From the NCBI GenBank assembly GCA_964433555.1, contig CAYSRG010000007.1:1-64000 (forward strand): DNA of 64,000 nucleotides. Direction: 5' to 3'. The stretch's first letter is position 1. Each line of letters begins with the position of its first letter. Made by a program: the position numbers and the translations under genes. The stretch comes from Stramentimicrobium sp964433555 (lineage in GTDB: Bacteria; Atribacterota; Phoenicimicrobiia; Phoenicimicrobiales; Stramentimicrobiaceae). This document shows positions 35,005 through 43,857 of the stretch, piece after piece. The notes below the pieces were generated by a model. That model worked only from the letters and a program-made list of their open reading frames with translations, had not been told where the DNA came from and did no database searches.

Positions 35005-35265
35005 CTAATAGTTAATGGGAAAATTACTATTTTTACTTTCCATTATTTCAATGATAGTCCTATTTCTTTCTTTTATGGTTGCTGCATTAGTGATTGCTCT
35101 AATTGCCTTAATTACTCTTCCCTGTTTACCAATAATTTTCCCTATATCGGATGGATCAGCAGTTATTTCTAATATAGTCATATTATCTTGATTAATTCTA
35201 TTAATTTTAAGCTTATCTGGAAAATCTACAAGCATTTTTAGTAAATACTCAATTAGTTCATTCAA
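35005..35265 (-). CDS. khpA: KH-domain RNA-binding protein KhpA
   Basis: KhpA is a small KH protein that pairs with KhpB in Gram-positive bacteria and affects cell division and RNA stability. The 86-residue protein carries one KH domain with the GXXG loop as GKQG (46-49) inside DIGKIIGKQGR. A TTG start has GGAG seven bases upstream; the ATG shortly after is out of frame. It lies between rpsP and trmD, its classic place. Assignment rests on domain, length and context. Confidence 0.93.
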   Translation of the reverse strand: MNELIEYLLKMLVDFPDKLKINRINQDNMTILEITADPSDIGKIIGKQGRVIKAIRAITNAATIKERNRTIIEIMESKNSNFPINY

Positions 35266-35321
35266 AATATTTCTCCAAAGATTTATAATTAATTCATTTG
35301 ATAATTTTTTAAATCATTATC

Positions 35322-35582
35322 TTAAACTTCTTTTGAATTATCTAAGATGCCTTCCTTTTTAAATAAAGACTCAACTGTTTTAGTCATTTTTGCTCCCTGC
35401 TTAATCCATTTCAAGCTTTCTTCCTTATCAATATTAAAGGTGTATGGTTCTTTCGTAGGCTGATAATAACCTAACATTTTGATAAATCTTCCATCCCTTG
35501 GTTTACGGGAATCTATAACTATAACCTTATAACAAGGATTTTTTTTAGCACCTTCTCTTCTTAGTTTAATCTTGGCAGACAT
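35322..35582 (-). CDS. rpsP: 30S ribosomal protein S16
   Basis: S16 stabilises the 30S body. The 86-residue protein starts SAKIKLRREGAKKNPCYKV and contains VIDSRKPRDGRFIKMLGYYQP. I choose the ATG at 35582 because GGAGG lies five bases upstream; the ATG at 35594 falls in front of that site and would add four residues absent from the family. It heads the rpsP-khpA-trmD-rplS set below ffh. Confidence 0.97.
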   Translation of the reverse strand: MSAKIKLRREGAKKNPCYKVIVIDSRKPRDGRFIKMLGYYQPTKEPYTFNIDKEESLKWIKQGAKMTKTVESLFKKEGILDNSKEV

Positions 35583-35630
35583 TTTTTCCTCCATAAATGT
35601 TTTTAAAATATTGTTTATTCATTCTTATTC

Positions 35631-36959
35631 TTATCTCATAAAAGAAATTAAAGATTTTTTACTACTAGTACATTTTAAGAATTTCTTCATTTTAAAAAAT
35701 TGGTTTAATAGACGATTCACATCACTTACATTAGTTCCGCTACCTTTTGCAATTCTTCTCCTTCTACTTCCATCTATTATATCGGGTTCTAACTTTTCTT
35801 GCTTGGTCATTGAACAGATAATTGCTTCAACCCTGCTTAATCCTTTTTCTTCATCTCCCATATTTTGTTTAATATTCTTTAAGGAACTTGAAAATTGAAT
35901 AGGCATCATATTAAAGATATTTTCTAGGGAACCCATTTTTTTTATTTTTTTAATTTGTTCATAAAAATCATTAAGATTAAATTGATCTCTAAATTCTTTT
36001 TTCCCTATATTTTGTATTTCATTGCGGGCATAATTTGCTTCAATTTTTTCAATTAGTGATAAGGTATCACCCATTCCTAGTATTCGTGAAGAAATACGAT
36101 CAGGATAGAACAGTTCTAAATCACTTATTTTCTCGCCAACTCCAATAAATTTAATAGGCAAACCAGTAATGCTTCTGATGGATAGGGCGACACCACCACG
36201 AGCATCACCATCTAATTTTGTTAGAATAAAGCCATCTACCCCAACTTCATTATTGAAATCATTTGCTACTCTTAAAGCATCCTGACCCATTAAAGCATCA
36301 AGAACTAATAATGTTTCATCAACGGCTATCGAATTTTTTATGTCCTTTAATTCTTGTATCAAGTCCCTATCTATATGCAATCTACCAGCTGTATCAATAA
36401 TAATTACATCATGTTTATGTATTTTTGCCCATTGTTCTGCTTCATAAATGGTGCCCAATGTATTTTTATTAATATCGCCGGTAAATACTTCAACACCAGC
36501 TTTTTTACCAATTATTAATAACTGTTCAATAGCAGCAGGTCTAATTCTATCTGCTGCCACTAATAGCGGCGTATAACCATCATTTTTAACATTTAAAGCC
36601 AACTTGGCGGCAGTAGTAGTTTTACCAGAACCCTGTAAACCAATAAGTAAAATAGTTGTCGGTAATTTTACACTAATTTTTATTTTACTCTGCTTTTCTC
36701 CCAATATACCAGTTAATATTCCGTGGGTCATTTTAATAATCTGTTGTCCTGGAGTAAGTGTCTTAGATAGTTTTTCCTGAGTTGCCTGTTGTTCCAGTTT
36801 GGCAATAAAATCTTTTACTACCTTATAGTGTACATCAGCTTCAAGAAGAACAAGCTTAACTTCTCTCAAAGATTGTTTAATGTCAGATTCTGAAATTTTA
36901 CCCTTTTCTTTTATTTTATTTAAAACTAATTGCATTTTTTCTGATAGTTTCTCTAACAT
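35631..36959 (-). CDS. ffh: Signal recognition particle protein Ffh (SRP54)
   Basis: Ffh binds signal sequences and 4.5S RNA and docks with FtsY for cotranslational membrane targeting. The 442-residue protein has the N domain (1-95), the G domain with GLQGSGKTTTAAKLA (107-121), DTAGRLHIDRDL and TKLDGDARGG, and the M domain (about 300-442) with the SRP-RNA-binding GSRRRRIAKGSGT and VNRLLNQFFKMKKF. Its partner FtsY is encoded 207 bases upstream; the small gene ylxM that sits between them in Bacillus is missing. The SRP RNA gene is not seen in this window. Confidence 0.97.
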   Translation of the reverse strand: MLEKLSEKMQLVLNKIKEKGKISESDIKQSLREVKLVLLEADVHYKVVKDFIAKLEQQATQEKLSKTLTPGQQIIKMTHGILTGILGEKQSKIKISVKLPTTILLIGLQGSGKTTTAAKLALNVKNDGYTPLLVAADRIRPAAIEQLLIIGKKAGVEVFTGDINKNTLGTIYEAEQWAKIHKHDVIIIDTAGRLHIDRDLIQELKDIKNSIAVDETLLVLDALMGQDALRVANDFNNEVGVDGFILTKLDGDARGGVALSIRSITGLPIKFIGVGEKISDLELFYPDRISSRILGMGDTLSLIEKIEANYARNEIQNIGKKEFRDQFNLNDFYEQIKKIKKMGSLENIFNMMPIQFSSSLKNIKQNMGDEEKGLSRVEAIICSMTKQEKLEPDIIDGSRRRRIAKGSGTNVSDVNRLLNQFFKMKKFLKCTSSKKSLISFMR

Positions 36960-37132
36960 AATTTTTCACCTGAACAAAAGTATTACCAATTATCAAACTT
37001 ATTAAGATATTTTTATTATTTTTTAATATTATTCAGAAAATATAATTTTCTTTAGTGCATTTAATTCTTCTTTTTATTTAAAGATATAAGAAAAGAAGTG
37101 TTTAAAAATTTAAAAATAAATAAAATGACAAA

Positions 37133-37152
37133 TTCTATATCAGTATATAGAA
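37133..37152 (-). terminator. Possible ftsY terminator hairpin
   Basis: TTCTATAT (37133-37140) pairs with ATATAGAA (37145-37152) around a 4-base loop, 14 bases past the ftsY stop. On the minus strand TTTGTC and then a T-rich stretch follow. The stem is A-U rich, so termination strength is doubtful. A second hairpin, AGAAAAT/ATTTTCT near 37035-37051, lies further down. Confidence 0.35.
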
Positions 37153-37166
37153 AATTATATTTAGTG

Positions 37167-38090
37167 TCAATCAAGCAGTATTTCTATAAACCTTTCTGGT
37201 ACATATTCACTTAAATCTGTAATCTTTTCTCCAAAAGTGATGAAGGTGACAGGTATAAAAAGGTCTTTCTGTATAGCTAAAACAATTCCCCCTTTAGCTG
37301 TACCATCTAACTTAGTTAAGGCAATACTAGATATCCCTAAAGATTTTTTAAAATTACTTGCTTGAACAAGTCCATTTTGACCAGTAGTAGCATCAATCAC
37401 TAGTATAGTATTCAATAAAGACCACGGAGCATTTTTATTAATTACTCTTTTAATCTTTTCTAATTCTTTCATCAGATTATTGTAGGTATGCAATCTTCCA
37501 GCTGTGTCAATTATTAATAATACTTTCTTTTTAGCCTTAGCAGATTGTATGCTATCAAAAACAACAGAAGCAGGGTCTGAACCAGCTGATGTTCTTAAGA
37601 TTTCAACCCCTACTTGTTTGGATAATAAAGTCAATTGCTCAATAGCACCTGCTCTAAAAGTATCAGCAGGAACAAGTAAAGAATTCAATCCTTTATTTTT
37701 ATAGTAATAGGCAAGTTTTCCAGCAAAAGAAGTCTTACCAGTTCCATTGACTCCCACAATCATTATGATGTTCAATATTTCTGGATTTATCGTCAATGCG
37801 CAATTTTCTCTTGGAATTAAATCAATCAATATTTGTTTAAGAAGTTTTTTAAAATAATTAAAATCATTCATTTTAAATTGATGTATGTTCATTGTTTGAA
37901 AACGGGCTACTATTTCTTCAGTAGTTCTGGGACCAATATCTGATAATAGCAATAATTCCTCAATCTTTTCCAGAAATAGATTTTTATCTTTTACGGCATC
38001 TAAAAATAAAATATCATATTTATCAATTAGATTATCTCTGGTTTTTTTTAAACCGGTTTTTAAGGAAGTTATTAAATTACCTATTTTTAT
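37167..38090 (-). CDS. ftsY: SRP receptor FtsY, probable AUA start
   Basis: FtsY receives the Ffh-ribosome complex at the membrane. The G domain is clear: VGVNGTGKTSFAGKLA, DTAGRLHTYNNLMKEL and TKLDGTAKGG. The conserved N domain (LKTGLKKTRDNLIDKYDILF and LEKIEELLLLSDIGPRTTEE) extends upstream of the first TTG (37952) and stays open in frame up to the smc stop, yet no ATG, GTG or TTG occurs there. The in-frame ATA at 38090 overlaps the smc TAA as ATAA, with GGGAG four bases upstream; a second ATA is at 38084. From 38090 the protein has 307 residues, typical of an NG core without the acidic A domain. A small sequencing error is the main alternative. Confidence 0.9.
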   Translation of the reverse strand: MKIGNLITSLKTGLKKTRDNLIDKYDILFLDAVKDKNLFLEKIEELLLLSDIGPRTTEEIVARFQTMNIHQFKMNDFNYFKKLLKQILIDLIPRENCALTINPEILNIIMIVGVNGTGKTSFAGKLAYYYKNKGLNSLLVPADTFRAGAIEQLTLLSKQVGVEILRTSAGSDPASVVFDSIQSAKAKKKVLLIIDTAGRLHTYNNLMKELEKIKRVINKNAPWSLLNTILVIDATTGQNGLVQASNFKKSLGISSIALTKLDGTAKGGIVLAIQKDLFIPVTFITFGEKITDLSEYVPERFIEILLD

Positions 38091-41000
38091 TTCTCTCCCA
38101 AATCCATCATTTTTACCGACATTAACTTTGAAGTTCCAAATCCATCCATAGTAATTCCATATAAAGCATCTGCTGCTTGCATGACTTCTCTTTGATGGGT
38201 AATAATTATAATTTGAGAATTCTTCAGATCATCATTTTTGATAAAAGAAGCCAAACGTATTGCATTAGTTTCATCTAAAGCTGAATCAATTTCATCAAAA
38301 AAGCAAAAAGGAGTCGGGTTTGCCTTCCATAAAGCAAATAATAGCGCTATAGCTGTTAGTGCTTTTTCGCCGGTGGAGAGCAAGGAAATGTTTTGTACTT
38401 TTTTTCCTGGCGGCTGTACCAATACTTCAATTCCTGCTTCCAGAAGTTTTTTATTATTAGTTAATTCTAATGATACTTCACCACCACGAAATAGTTTTTT
38501 GAATATTTCTTTAAAATTAACTTGAACCTTCTGAAATGTTTTATAAAAATGGTCTTCAGCTATGCGGTCAATTTCATCAATTAAAGCTATCAATTTTTCT
38601 TTAGATTTATTTATTTCTTCTTTTTTACTATATAATTCTTTAAATTTTACCAATTGTTCTTGATATTCCTGTAGAGCATTAAAATTAATCTGACCCATTA
38701 ATTTTATCTGATCTTTATACTTTGAAATTGTATCTATAGCCTCTAATTGGCTATTAACATAATTTTTATAACGAAGAATTCCAGTTAATGAAGTATTGTA
38801 TTGATTTTTTATCGTTTGAAGTAAATTATTCATTTTTTCTTGATTCTGTACATAAACCATCTCACATTCATGTAAAGCATTTTTCTTACTACTAAGGTTT
38901 TCTTGCTCTAACTCGATTTCTTCCCTAATTTTTCTTAGTATACTTTCTTGTTCCTTCAGGTTATCCTTTATTATATTTATACTTTCATTCAACTTATTTT
39001 GTTTTTTTATAATAGAATCAAGGTTTTCTTTTAATTCAACTTCCTGTCGAATTAATTTGATATGCTCTTTATTATAATGTTCTAACTTTTCTTGCTGTTC
39101 TTTTTCTTCCTGATGGTAACTTATAATAAATTGCTCCATCTCCTTTTGTCTTTTTTGTAATAATTCTGCTCTTTCTTTTCCCCAGGATAGTTTCATCTTA
39201 AGGTTATTCCTATCCCTCTCAACTTTGTTAATTGCCCTACTACAATTATCTTTATATTTAAAAAGGCAATCATTATATATACTAATATATTTAAGATAAT
39301 TTTCAAGATTTATAATATTTCTATTTAAAATAATTATTTCCTTTTCTTTATTATTTATTTTTACTAATTCATCATCCCTTTTCTTTATTAGCGTTTGTAA
39401 AGCATTTTCTGAATCTTTTATATTATATTTTATTTCATCCAATTTAACTGTTATTTCATTAATTTGAGCTATGCTTGCTTTCAGCTGTTTGCTGATATTT
39501 TGTAACTCATTATAGAGCTCTTTATACTTTTGTTTTTCAGTTTCCAAAAATAATTGCTTTTTTTGTAGCTCATTTTTAATGAATTGAATTTCTTTTCTTA
39601 ATTCTAAGATTCTTTTTTTAGAAATGTTATGGCTATCTTTTGTTATATCCTTTAATGTAAAACCAATGGTAACAATTCCTTTCTCATTTATTATTATTCC
39701 ATCTAAGGAAATTATAATCCATTGTCCCCTTATTTGTTTTGCCACATTCAAAGCAGTGGATATGTCTTCCACGATTAAGATATGCCCCAAAGCGGCGTCA
39801 ATTATCTTTTTATATTCAGGAAGAGGGGAAATTAATTCATTAGCGAATCCAATTATTCTATTGTTTTCAAATCCAGATCTGTTTTTAAAGATGTTTAAAT
39901 CATTATTAGCAGGTAAGACAAGATTATTAGCAATAATCTTTATTTTTATTGAATTTTTCTCTTTAAGTAGTCTTTTAAAAAAGGGAATTTTATCAGAATG
40001 CACTAGATGTAAGTATTTTATTCCTTCATCCAAAATAAAGTTAAAAATTTGCTCTAAATTAGCCGGTATTTCTTTGATTACATTTTTCAGTTCACAAATA
40101 CTGATAATATCTGTTGAGTTTTCTAATTCCAGAAAAAAATCATCTCTTTCTATATTGCCATTCTGGATTGTTGTAATTAATTCTTCTACAAGGTGTATCT
40201 CTTTATTTTTTAAATTTAATTCATTATAATATCTTTGAATTATTTCATTTTCTTTTTCAATTAATACTCCCTTTTCAATTAATTCATTATCCTTCCTTCT
40301 CTCCTCTTCTTTCAATTGATTAATCTCAGATTCTAAAACAGATAATTCCAAATTTATATTTCTTATCAATTCCTGATTATTAGTTATTTTGATGATAACA
40401 TGCTCTCTTTCTCTATTTATCTCCGCAAGAGAAATATTAATTGACTTTACCTCGATATTTTTTTTAATTTTTTCCTCTCGATAATCATTATAATAACTTT
40501 TGATATCGTTTGAGATAGTTTCAATATTATGTAATTTTTCCCGATAAAAATTATAAATTTTATTATATTTTTCTAATAAAGATTCTTCTTTTTTAAGGTG
40601 TACTACAAAATATTCTTCCTTCTGGTATGTTTCCTTGATATCATTATCAATATCAGCGAGATTGTCGACAAACTTTGTATATTGATTTTGAGCACGCACT
40701 ATATCTTCTTTAATATTTTGGAGATAGCGCTGTACTTCTAATTTTTTTTGACTGGTAATTGATAATTGATTAATATAGTTATTTTTGTTTATTTCATTTG
40801 CTTGAAATTGTCTTGAATTTTCATCTAACTGTTTTTCTAATTGTTCTTTCTCTTTTTCAATTTGAGAGACTTGATTTTTATTATAAATGATTGATTTATT
40901 AATTTCTGAAATTTCAATTTTAAAGATTTCTAATTTCTTATTGTTTCTACTAATATTTCTTTGGAGAGATTTATATTGTTGGCTTAATATATAATATTCC

Positions 41001-41674
41001 AATATCAGGATTTGATCTTGATAAGATTTATAGGTTTCTAAATCATCAGATTTCTTTTTATAATGAGATAGAGTTTCTTCGACTCCATATAAAATATCAT
41101 TTATTCTTAAGAGATTGTTTTCTGTAGCATCAAGTTTCTTCAGAGCATTTTCCTTTTTATTTCGGTAGATAGCAACATCGGATGCTTCTTCAAACAGTAT
41201 TCTTCTTTCTGAAGGCTTGGAATTCAATACAAAGTCCACTCTTCCTTGAGCTATTATAGAATATGAATTTTTTCCTAAACCTGAGCCTAAAAAAAGTTCC
41301 TGAATATCTTTTAATTTACAGGGCATATTATTTATATAGTTTTCAATTTCGCCAGAACGATAGATTATTCTTTTTATTTCTACTTCTTCTGAGTCAATAG
41401 AAAATTTTCTCTCTGCATTGTTGAATAGCATATATACTTGAGCAAAGTTTCTCATCTTTTGTTCCTGATTGCCAGAAAAGATCATATCAGTAATCTTAGT
41501 TCCCCTTAAAGAGCGGATATTCTGTTCACCAAGTATCCATCGTACTGCATCAATTATATTGCTTTTACCACAGCCATTTGGCCCAACAATTACTGTTATG
41601 CCTGGTGTAATATTTAGTTTAATTTTATTAGCAAAGGATTTAAATCCTTTTAGGCCGATTTCCTTTAGATACAA
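38087..41674 (-). CDS. smc: Chromosome segregation ATPase SMC
   Basis: SMC forms the condensin ring with ScpA and ScpB, both also encoded here. The 1195-residue protein has the N-terminal Walker A GPNGCGKS (31-38), long coiled coils (about 165-500 and 690-1020), a hinge around 510-680 and the C-terminal signature LLSTGEKALTAIALLFALW with Walker B FCFFDEIDSALDETN. The TTG start has AAAGG upstream and gives the family start MYLKEIGLKGFKSFA. It lies between rnc and ftsY; its TAA overlaps the presumed ftsY start. Confidence 0.98.
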   Translation of the reverse strand: MYLKEIGLKGFKSFANKIKLNITPGITVIVGPNGCGKSNIIDAVRWILGEQNIRSLRGTKITDMIFSGNQEQKMRNFAQVYMLFNNAERKFSIDSEEVEIKRIIYRSGEIENYINNMPCKLKDIQELFLGSGLGKNSYSIIAQGRVDFVLNSKPSERRILFEEASDVAIYRNKKENALKKLDATENNLLRINDILYGVEETLSHYKKKSDDLETYKSYQDQILILEYYILSQQYKSLQRNISRNNKKLEIFKIEISEINKSIIYNKNQVSQIEKEKEQLEKQLDENSRQFQANEINKNNYINQLSITSQKKLEVQRYLQNIKEDIVRAQNQYTKFVDNLADIDNDIKETYQKEEYFVVHLKKEESLLEKYNKIYNFYREKLHNIETISNDIKSYYNDYREEKIKKNIEVKSINISLAEINREREHVIIKITNNQELIRNINLELSVLESEINQLKEEERRKDNELIEKGVLIEKENEIIQRYYNELNLKNKEIHLVEELITTIQNGNIERDDFFLELENSTDIISICELKNVIKEIPANLEQIFNFILDEGIKYLHLVHSDKIPFFKRLLKEKNSIKIKIIANNLVLPANNDLNIFKNRSGFENNRIIGFANELISPLPEYKKIIDAALGHILIVEDISTALNVAKQIRGQWIIISLDGIIINEKGIVTIGFTLKDITKDSHNISKKRILELRKEIQFIKNELQKKQLFLETEKQKYKELYNELQNISKQLKASIAQINEITVKLDEIKYNIKDSENALQTLIKKRDDELVKINNKEKEIIILNRNIINLENYLKYISIYNDCLFKYKDNCSRAINKVERDRNNLKMKLSWGKERAELLQKRQKEMEQFIISYHQEEKEQQEKLEHYNKEHIKLIRQEVELKENLDSIIKKQNKLNESINIIKDNLKEQESILRKIREEIELEQENLSSKKNALHECEMVYVQNQEKMNNLLQTIKNQYNTSLTGILRYKNYVNSQLEAIDTISKYKDQIKLMGQINFNALQEYQEQLVKFKELYSKKEEINKSKEKLIALIDEIDRIAEDHFYKTFQKVQVNFKEIFKKLFRGGEVSLELTNNKKLLEAGIEVLVQPPGKKVQNISLLSTGEKALTAIALLFALWKANPTPFCFFDEIDSALDETNAIRLASFIKNDDLKNSQIIIITHQREVMQAADALYGITMDGFGTSKLMSVKMMDLGEK

Positions 41675-41688
41675 TATTGATACCTTTC

Positions 41689-42390
41689 TTAGAAAATTTC
41701 TAATTTTTTTAAAGCAGAATAAGCGGCATTTTGTTCAGCTTCTTTCTTATTTTTACCAGAACCCGTTCCATAAAACCTTTTTCCAATATACACTTCAATG
41801 TAAAAGGTTTTTTGATGTTCTAATCCTTCTTCTTTTACAATTTTGTAAGAGGGAAGACATTGAAACTTCTTCTGGGTCAACTCTTGTAAAAAAGTCTTAT
41901 AATCATTTATTTGACTTTTTATCAAGATTTTAACTTTCTCTTTTTCAATAAAATAATTGATAACTTTTTGACAGTGATTAATTCCACCATCCATGTAAAT
42001 GGCTCCTAAACATGCCTCTAAGCAGTCTGCTAAAATAGAAAATTTCCCTCTTCCTTTCTTTAAATCCACACTTTTGCCTAAAGTAATAAAATCTTCCAGC
42101 GTAATTAGATTGGCGAATTTTACTAAAAATGACTGACTTATTATCGTAGACTTCATTTTAGATAATTCGCCTTCTGAGGAAAAAGGAAATTTGTGATATA
42201 AATATTTACTTACTATTAAATTTATTACTGAATCACCGAGAAATTCTAGTCTTTGGAAATAGTTTACTCCATTTTTTTCTTTTTGACCATAAAATGAGGT
42301 ATGAGTTAAAGCCTTTTTTAGTAAATCAATATTTTTAAAGTTATATCCTAACTTTGCTTCCAGTTCACTTAAGTTTATTTTATTTAGCAC
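41689..42390 (-). CDS. rnc: Ribonuclease III
   Basis: RNase III cuts double-stranded RNA, including rRNA precursors. The 233-residue protein has the signature FQRLEFLGDSVINLIV (45-60) with Glu49 and Asp53, the second acidic pair Asp122 and Glu125 in ADCLEACLGA, and a C-terminal double-stranded RNA-binding domain (about 158-230, ending GSGKNKKEAEQNAAYSALKKL). The start is GTG. It lies between acpP and smc as in Bacillus. Confidence 0.97.
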   Translation of the reverse strand: MLNKINLSELEAKLGYNFKNIDLLKKALTHTSFYGQKEKNGVNYFQRLEFLGDSVINLIVSKYLYHKFPFSSEGELSKMKSTIISQSFLVKFANLITLEDFITLGKSVDLKKGRGKFSILADCLEACLGAIYMDGGINHCQKVINYFIEKEKVKILIKSQINDYKTFLQELTQKKFQCLPSYKIVKEEGLEHQKTFYIEVYIGKRFYGTGSGKNKKEAEQNAAYSALKKLEIF

Positions 42391-42444
42391 CCTCCAAAAC
42401 CTTCTTCTATCAATTACAGAAAAGAAAGATAAACATGGTTATAA

Positions 42445-42675
42445 TTATTGTTTATCTTCTAAATAACGTAGAACATCACCTACAACCTTAATTTTTTCGG
42501 CATCTTCATCAGCAATTTCGATATCAAACTCTTCTTCAAAAGCCATAATTAATTCTACAATGTCTAAAGAATCTGCACCCAGGTCATCAATAAATGAAGA
42601 ATCATCTTTTACTTTATCTTCTTCAACTCCAAGTTGGTCAACTATAATTTTTTTTACTCTTTCCATCATATCCAT
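42445..42675 (-). CDS. acpP: Acyl carrier protein
   Basis: ACP carries growing acyl chains on a phosphopantetheine arm and supplies acyl groups for phospholipids. The 76-residue acidic protein has the attachment site Ser36 in GADSLDIVEL and four helices as expected. It lies between fapR and rnc; plsX, fabD and fabG, which stand between these genes in Bacillus, are absent. The ATG has AAGGAG about 11 bases upstream. Confidence 0.97.
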   Translation of the reverse strand: MDMMERVKKIIVDQLGVEEDKVKDDSSFIDDLGADSLDIVELIMAFEEEFDIEIADEDAEKIKVVGDVLRYLEDKQ

Positions 42676-42731
42676 GGTTATTTTTACTCCTTATTTTTTA
42701 ATTATTTAATTAAAATATAATTGCTAAATTT

Positions 42732-43289
42732 TTAGTTTATTGAAACCATTATTAATTTTGCAGTAAATACTTCTTTGTGATTACATTTTATGTGCACTGA
42801 TACCAAATATTTATTACTTTTTTTGGAAGCAATTCTAGCTTTAGCAACTAACAGCTGACCAGCATAGACTGGATTTCTATATCTTAAGCGAGCTACGCCA
42901 GTTAATACTACATCAGAATCGATAATGGCCATGGATAGAGAATCAGCCAGAGAAAATATATAGTGACTTCTTACTAAATTCTTTTTACCAAAAGCCATTT
43001 CTTTAGTAGTATGCATAGTAGAGATGCCGCTTTTTCCTAAATCAATGTCAATAAGATCACCAATAATTTCATTTCTATTCAATGCTTTTACTTTAGAAGA
43101 AGCATCTTGAGCAAGCTTGATAACCCTTTTGCGCATTTCTGGTATACCCATTTCCAGCCTGTCTAGTCTAACAGTTTGAATACTTACTCCGAAGATTTTT
43201 GCTAATTGTTCATCTGATAAAAAGGGATTGCTAGAAATTTTTTCTCTTATTTTTTCTTGCCTTTTTTCTTTAGTCAAATTTTTTTTCAT
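42732..43289 (-). CDS. fapR: Fatty acid and phospholipid regulator FapR
   Basis: FapR represses lipid synthesis genes and is released by malonyl-CoA. The 185-residue protein has an N-terminal DeoR-like helix-turn-helix (about 8-50, DEQLAKIFGVSIQTVRLDRLEMGIP split over two helices), a linker helix and a C-terminal hotdog domain (about 60-185) with GISTMHTTKEMAF and VARLRYRNPVYAGQLLVAKA. These match FapR of Bacillus. A promoter and a FapR-like operator lie upstream, so autoregulation is likely. It precedes acpP by 56 bases. No clear ribosome binding site is seen. Confidence 0.9.
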   Translation of the reverse strand: MKKNLTKEKRQEKIREKISSNPFLSDEQLAKIFGVSIQTVRLDRLEMGIPEMRKRVIKLAQDASSKVKALNRNEIIGDLIDIDLGKSGISTMHTTKEMAFGKKNLVRSHYIFSLADSLSMAIIDSDVVLTGVARLRYRNPVYAGQLLVAKARIASKKSNKYLVSVHIKCNHKEVFTAKLIMVSIN

Positions 43290-43321
43290 ATCATGTTTAC
43301 ATATTTTTAAAAATACTTTTA

Positions 43322-43338
43322 ATAGTACCTAATAAAAG
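43322..43338 (-). promoter_or_regulatory. Probable FapR operator
   Basis: The plus-strand sequence ATAGTACCTAATAAAAG agrees at about 13 of 17 positions with the Bacillus FapR box as I remember it (TTAGTACCTRRTACTAA), including twelve in a row (TAGTACCTAATA). It lies 33-49 bases before the fapR ATG and about 15-31 bases after the predicted transcription start, where a bound repressor would block elongation or promoter escape. Confidence 0.55.
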
Positions 43339-43359
43339 CAACCGTTACTACTGACTGAT

Positions 43360-43388
43360 AGTATATACAATAAAATTTATTAAATCAA
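43360..43388 (-). promoter_or_regulatory. Predicted promoter of fapR
   Basis: On the minus strand TTGATT (43388-43383) is followed after exactly 17 bases by TATACT (43365-43360). Transcription would start near 43353, just upstream of the FapR-like operator. Both hexamers are near consensus, unusual in this AT-rich background. Confidence 0.6.
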
Positions 43389-43563
43389 GTATAATAAAAA
43401 GATTTCTTAACATTATCTTTATTCAAAAAAACTATTGTAGATATAGTTTTAGTGATATTGATTCTATTCCTCTAATTTCAATATACATCTTACTTTTTAA
43501 CGTTTATATGCCTTAGGAATAAAATAAATTAATAATAATTATTAAGTGGATTTATATTTAAAG

Positions 43564-43590
43564 AAGTGCCATATTACTTCTATGGCACTT
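43564..43590 (-). terminator. Hairpin downstream of rpmF
   Basis: AAGTGCCATA (43564-43573) and TATGGCACTT (43581-43590) form a perfect 10-base stem with a 7-base loop, 66 bases past the rpmF stop. CTTTAAAT follows on the minus strand. The tail is short of T, so it is a weak terminator or a transcript-end stabiliser. Confidence 0.5.
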
Positions 43591-43656
43591 AAAAAGATTG
43601 TTTATTAATTTAGCATACTTCATGTAAAAAAATGTTATGTCTATTATTAGAATTTC

Positions 43657-43857
43657 CTAAGTAGCCTTAGCTTCTGAAGCCTTCTTTTCAGGAATAACTT
43701 TCTCTCCATTATAATAACCACAAGAAGGACATACATGATGAGGAAGTTTGTATTCGTGACATCTGGAACATTCTACAAGATTAATGGATTTTTCAACCCA
43801 ATGTGTTCTTCTTTTATTTTTTCGAGATTTGGAAACCTTTCTTTTTGGATTAGCCAA
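43657..43857 (-). CDS. rpmF: 50S ribosomal protein L32
   Basis: L32 is a small zinc-ribbon protein of the large subunit. The 66-residue protein opens with ANPKRKVSKSRKNKRRTHW, and Cys30, Cys33, Cys43 and Cys46 complete the zinc site (the C+ form). The gene precedes fapR as in the rpmF-fapR-acpP order of Gram-positive bacteria; the usual upstream partner of the DUF177 family is missing. AAGGAGG lies before the ATG. Confidence 0.97.
   Translation of the reverse strand: MANPKRKVSKSRKNKRRTHWVEKSINLVECSRCHEYKLPHHVCPSCGYYNGEKVIPEKKASEAKAT

Larger units (their letters stand above)
43290..43656. other. Intergenic region between rpmF and fapR
   Basis: These 367 bases hold the FapR-like operator (43322-43338), the fapR promoter (43360-43388) and a strong hairpin (43564-43590). 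The part from about 43400 to 43560 is AT-rich with nothing that I can name. There is no coding frame of substance on either strand. Confidence 0.6.

Noticed and set aside
37167..37952. ftsY as a truncated gene beginning at TTG 37952
   Set aside because: The family N domain continues upstream in the same open frame, so the gene is longer; a noncanonical start is more likely than truncation.
39624..40229. 201-codon plus-strand open frame opposite smc
   Set aside because: It mirrors the hinge-side coiled coil of smc and shows no own motif or ribosome binding site.
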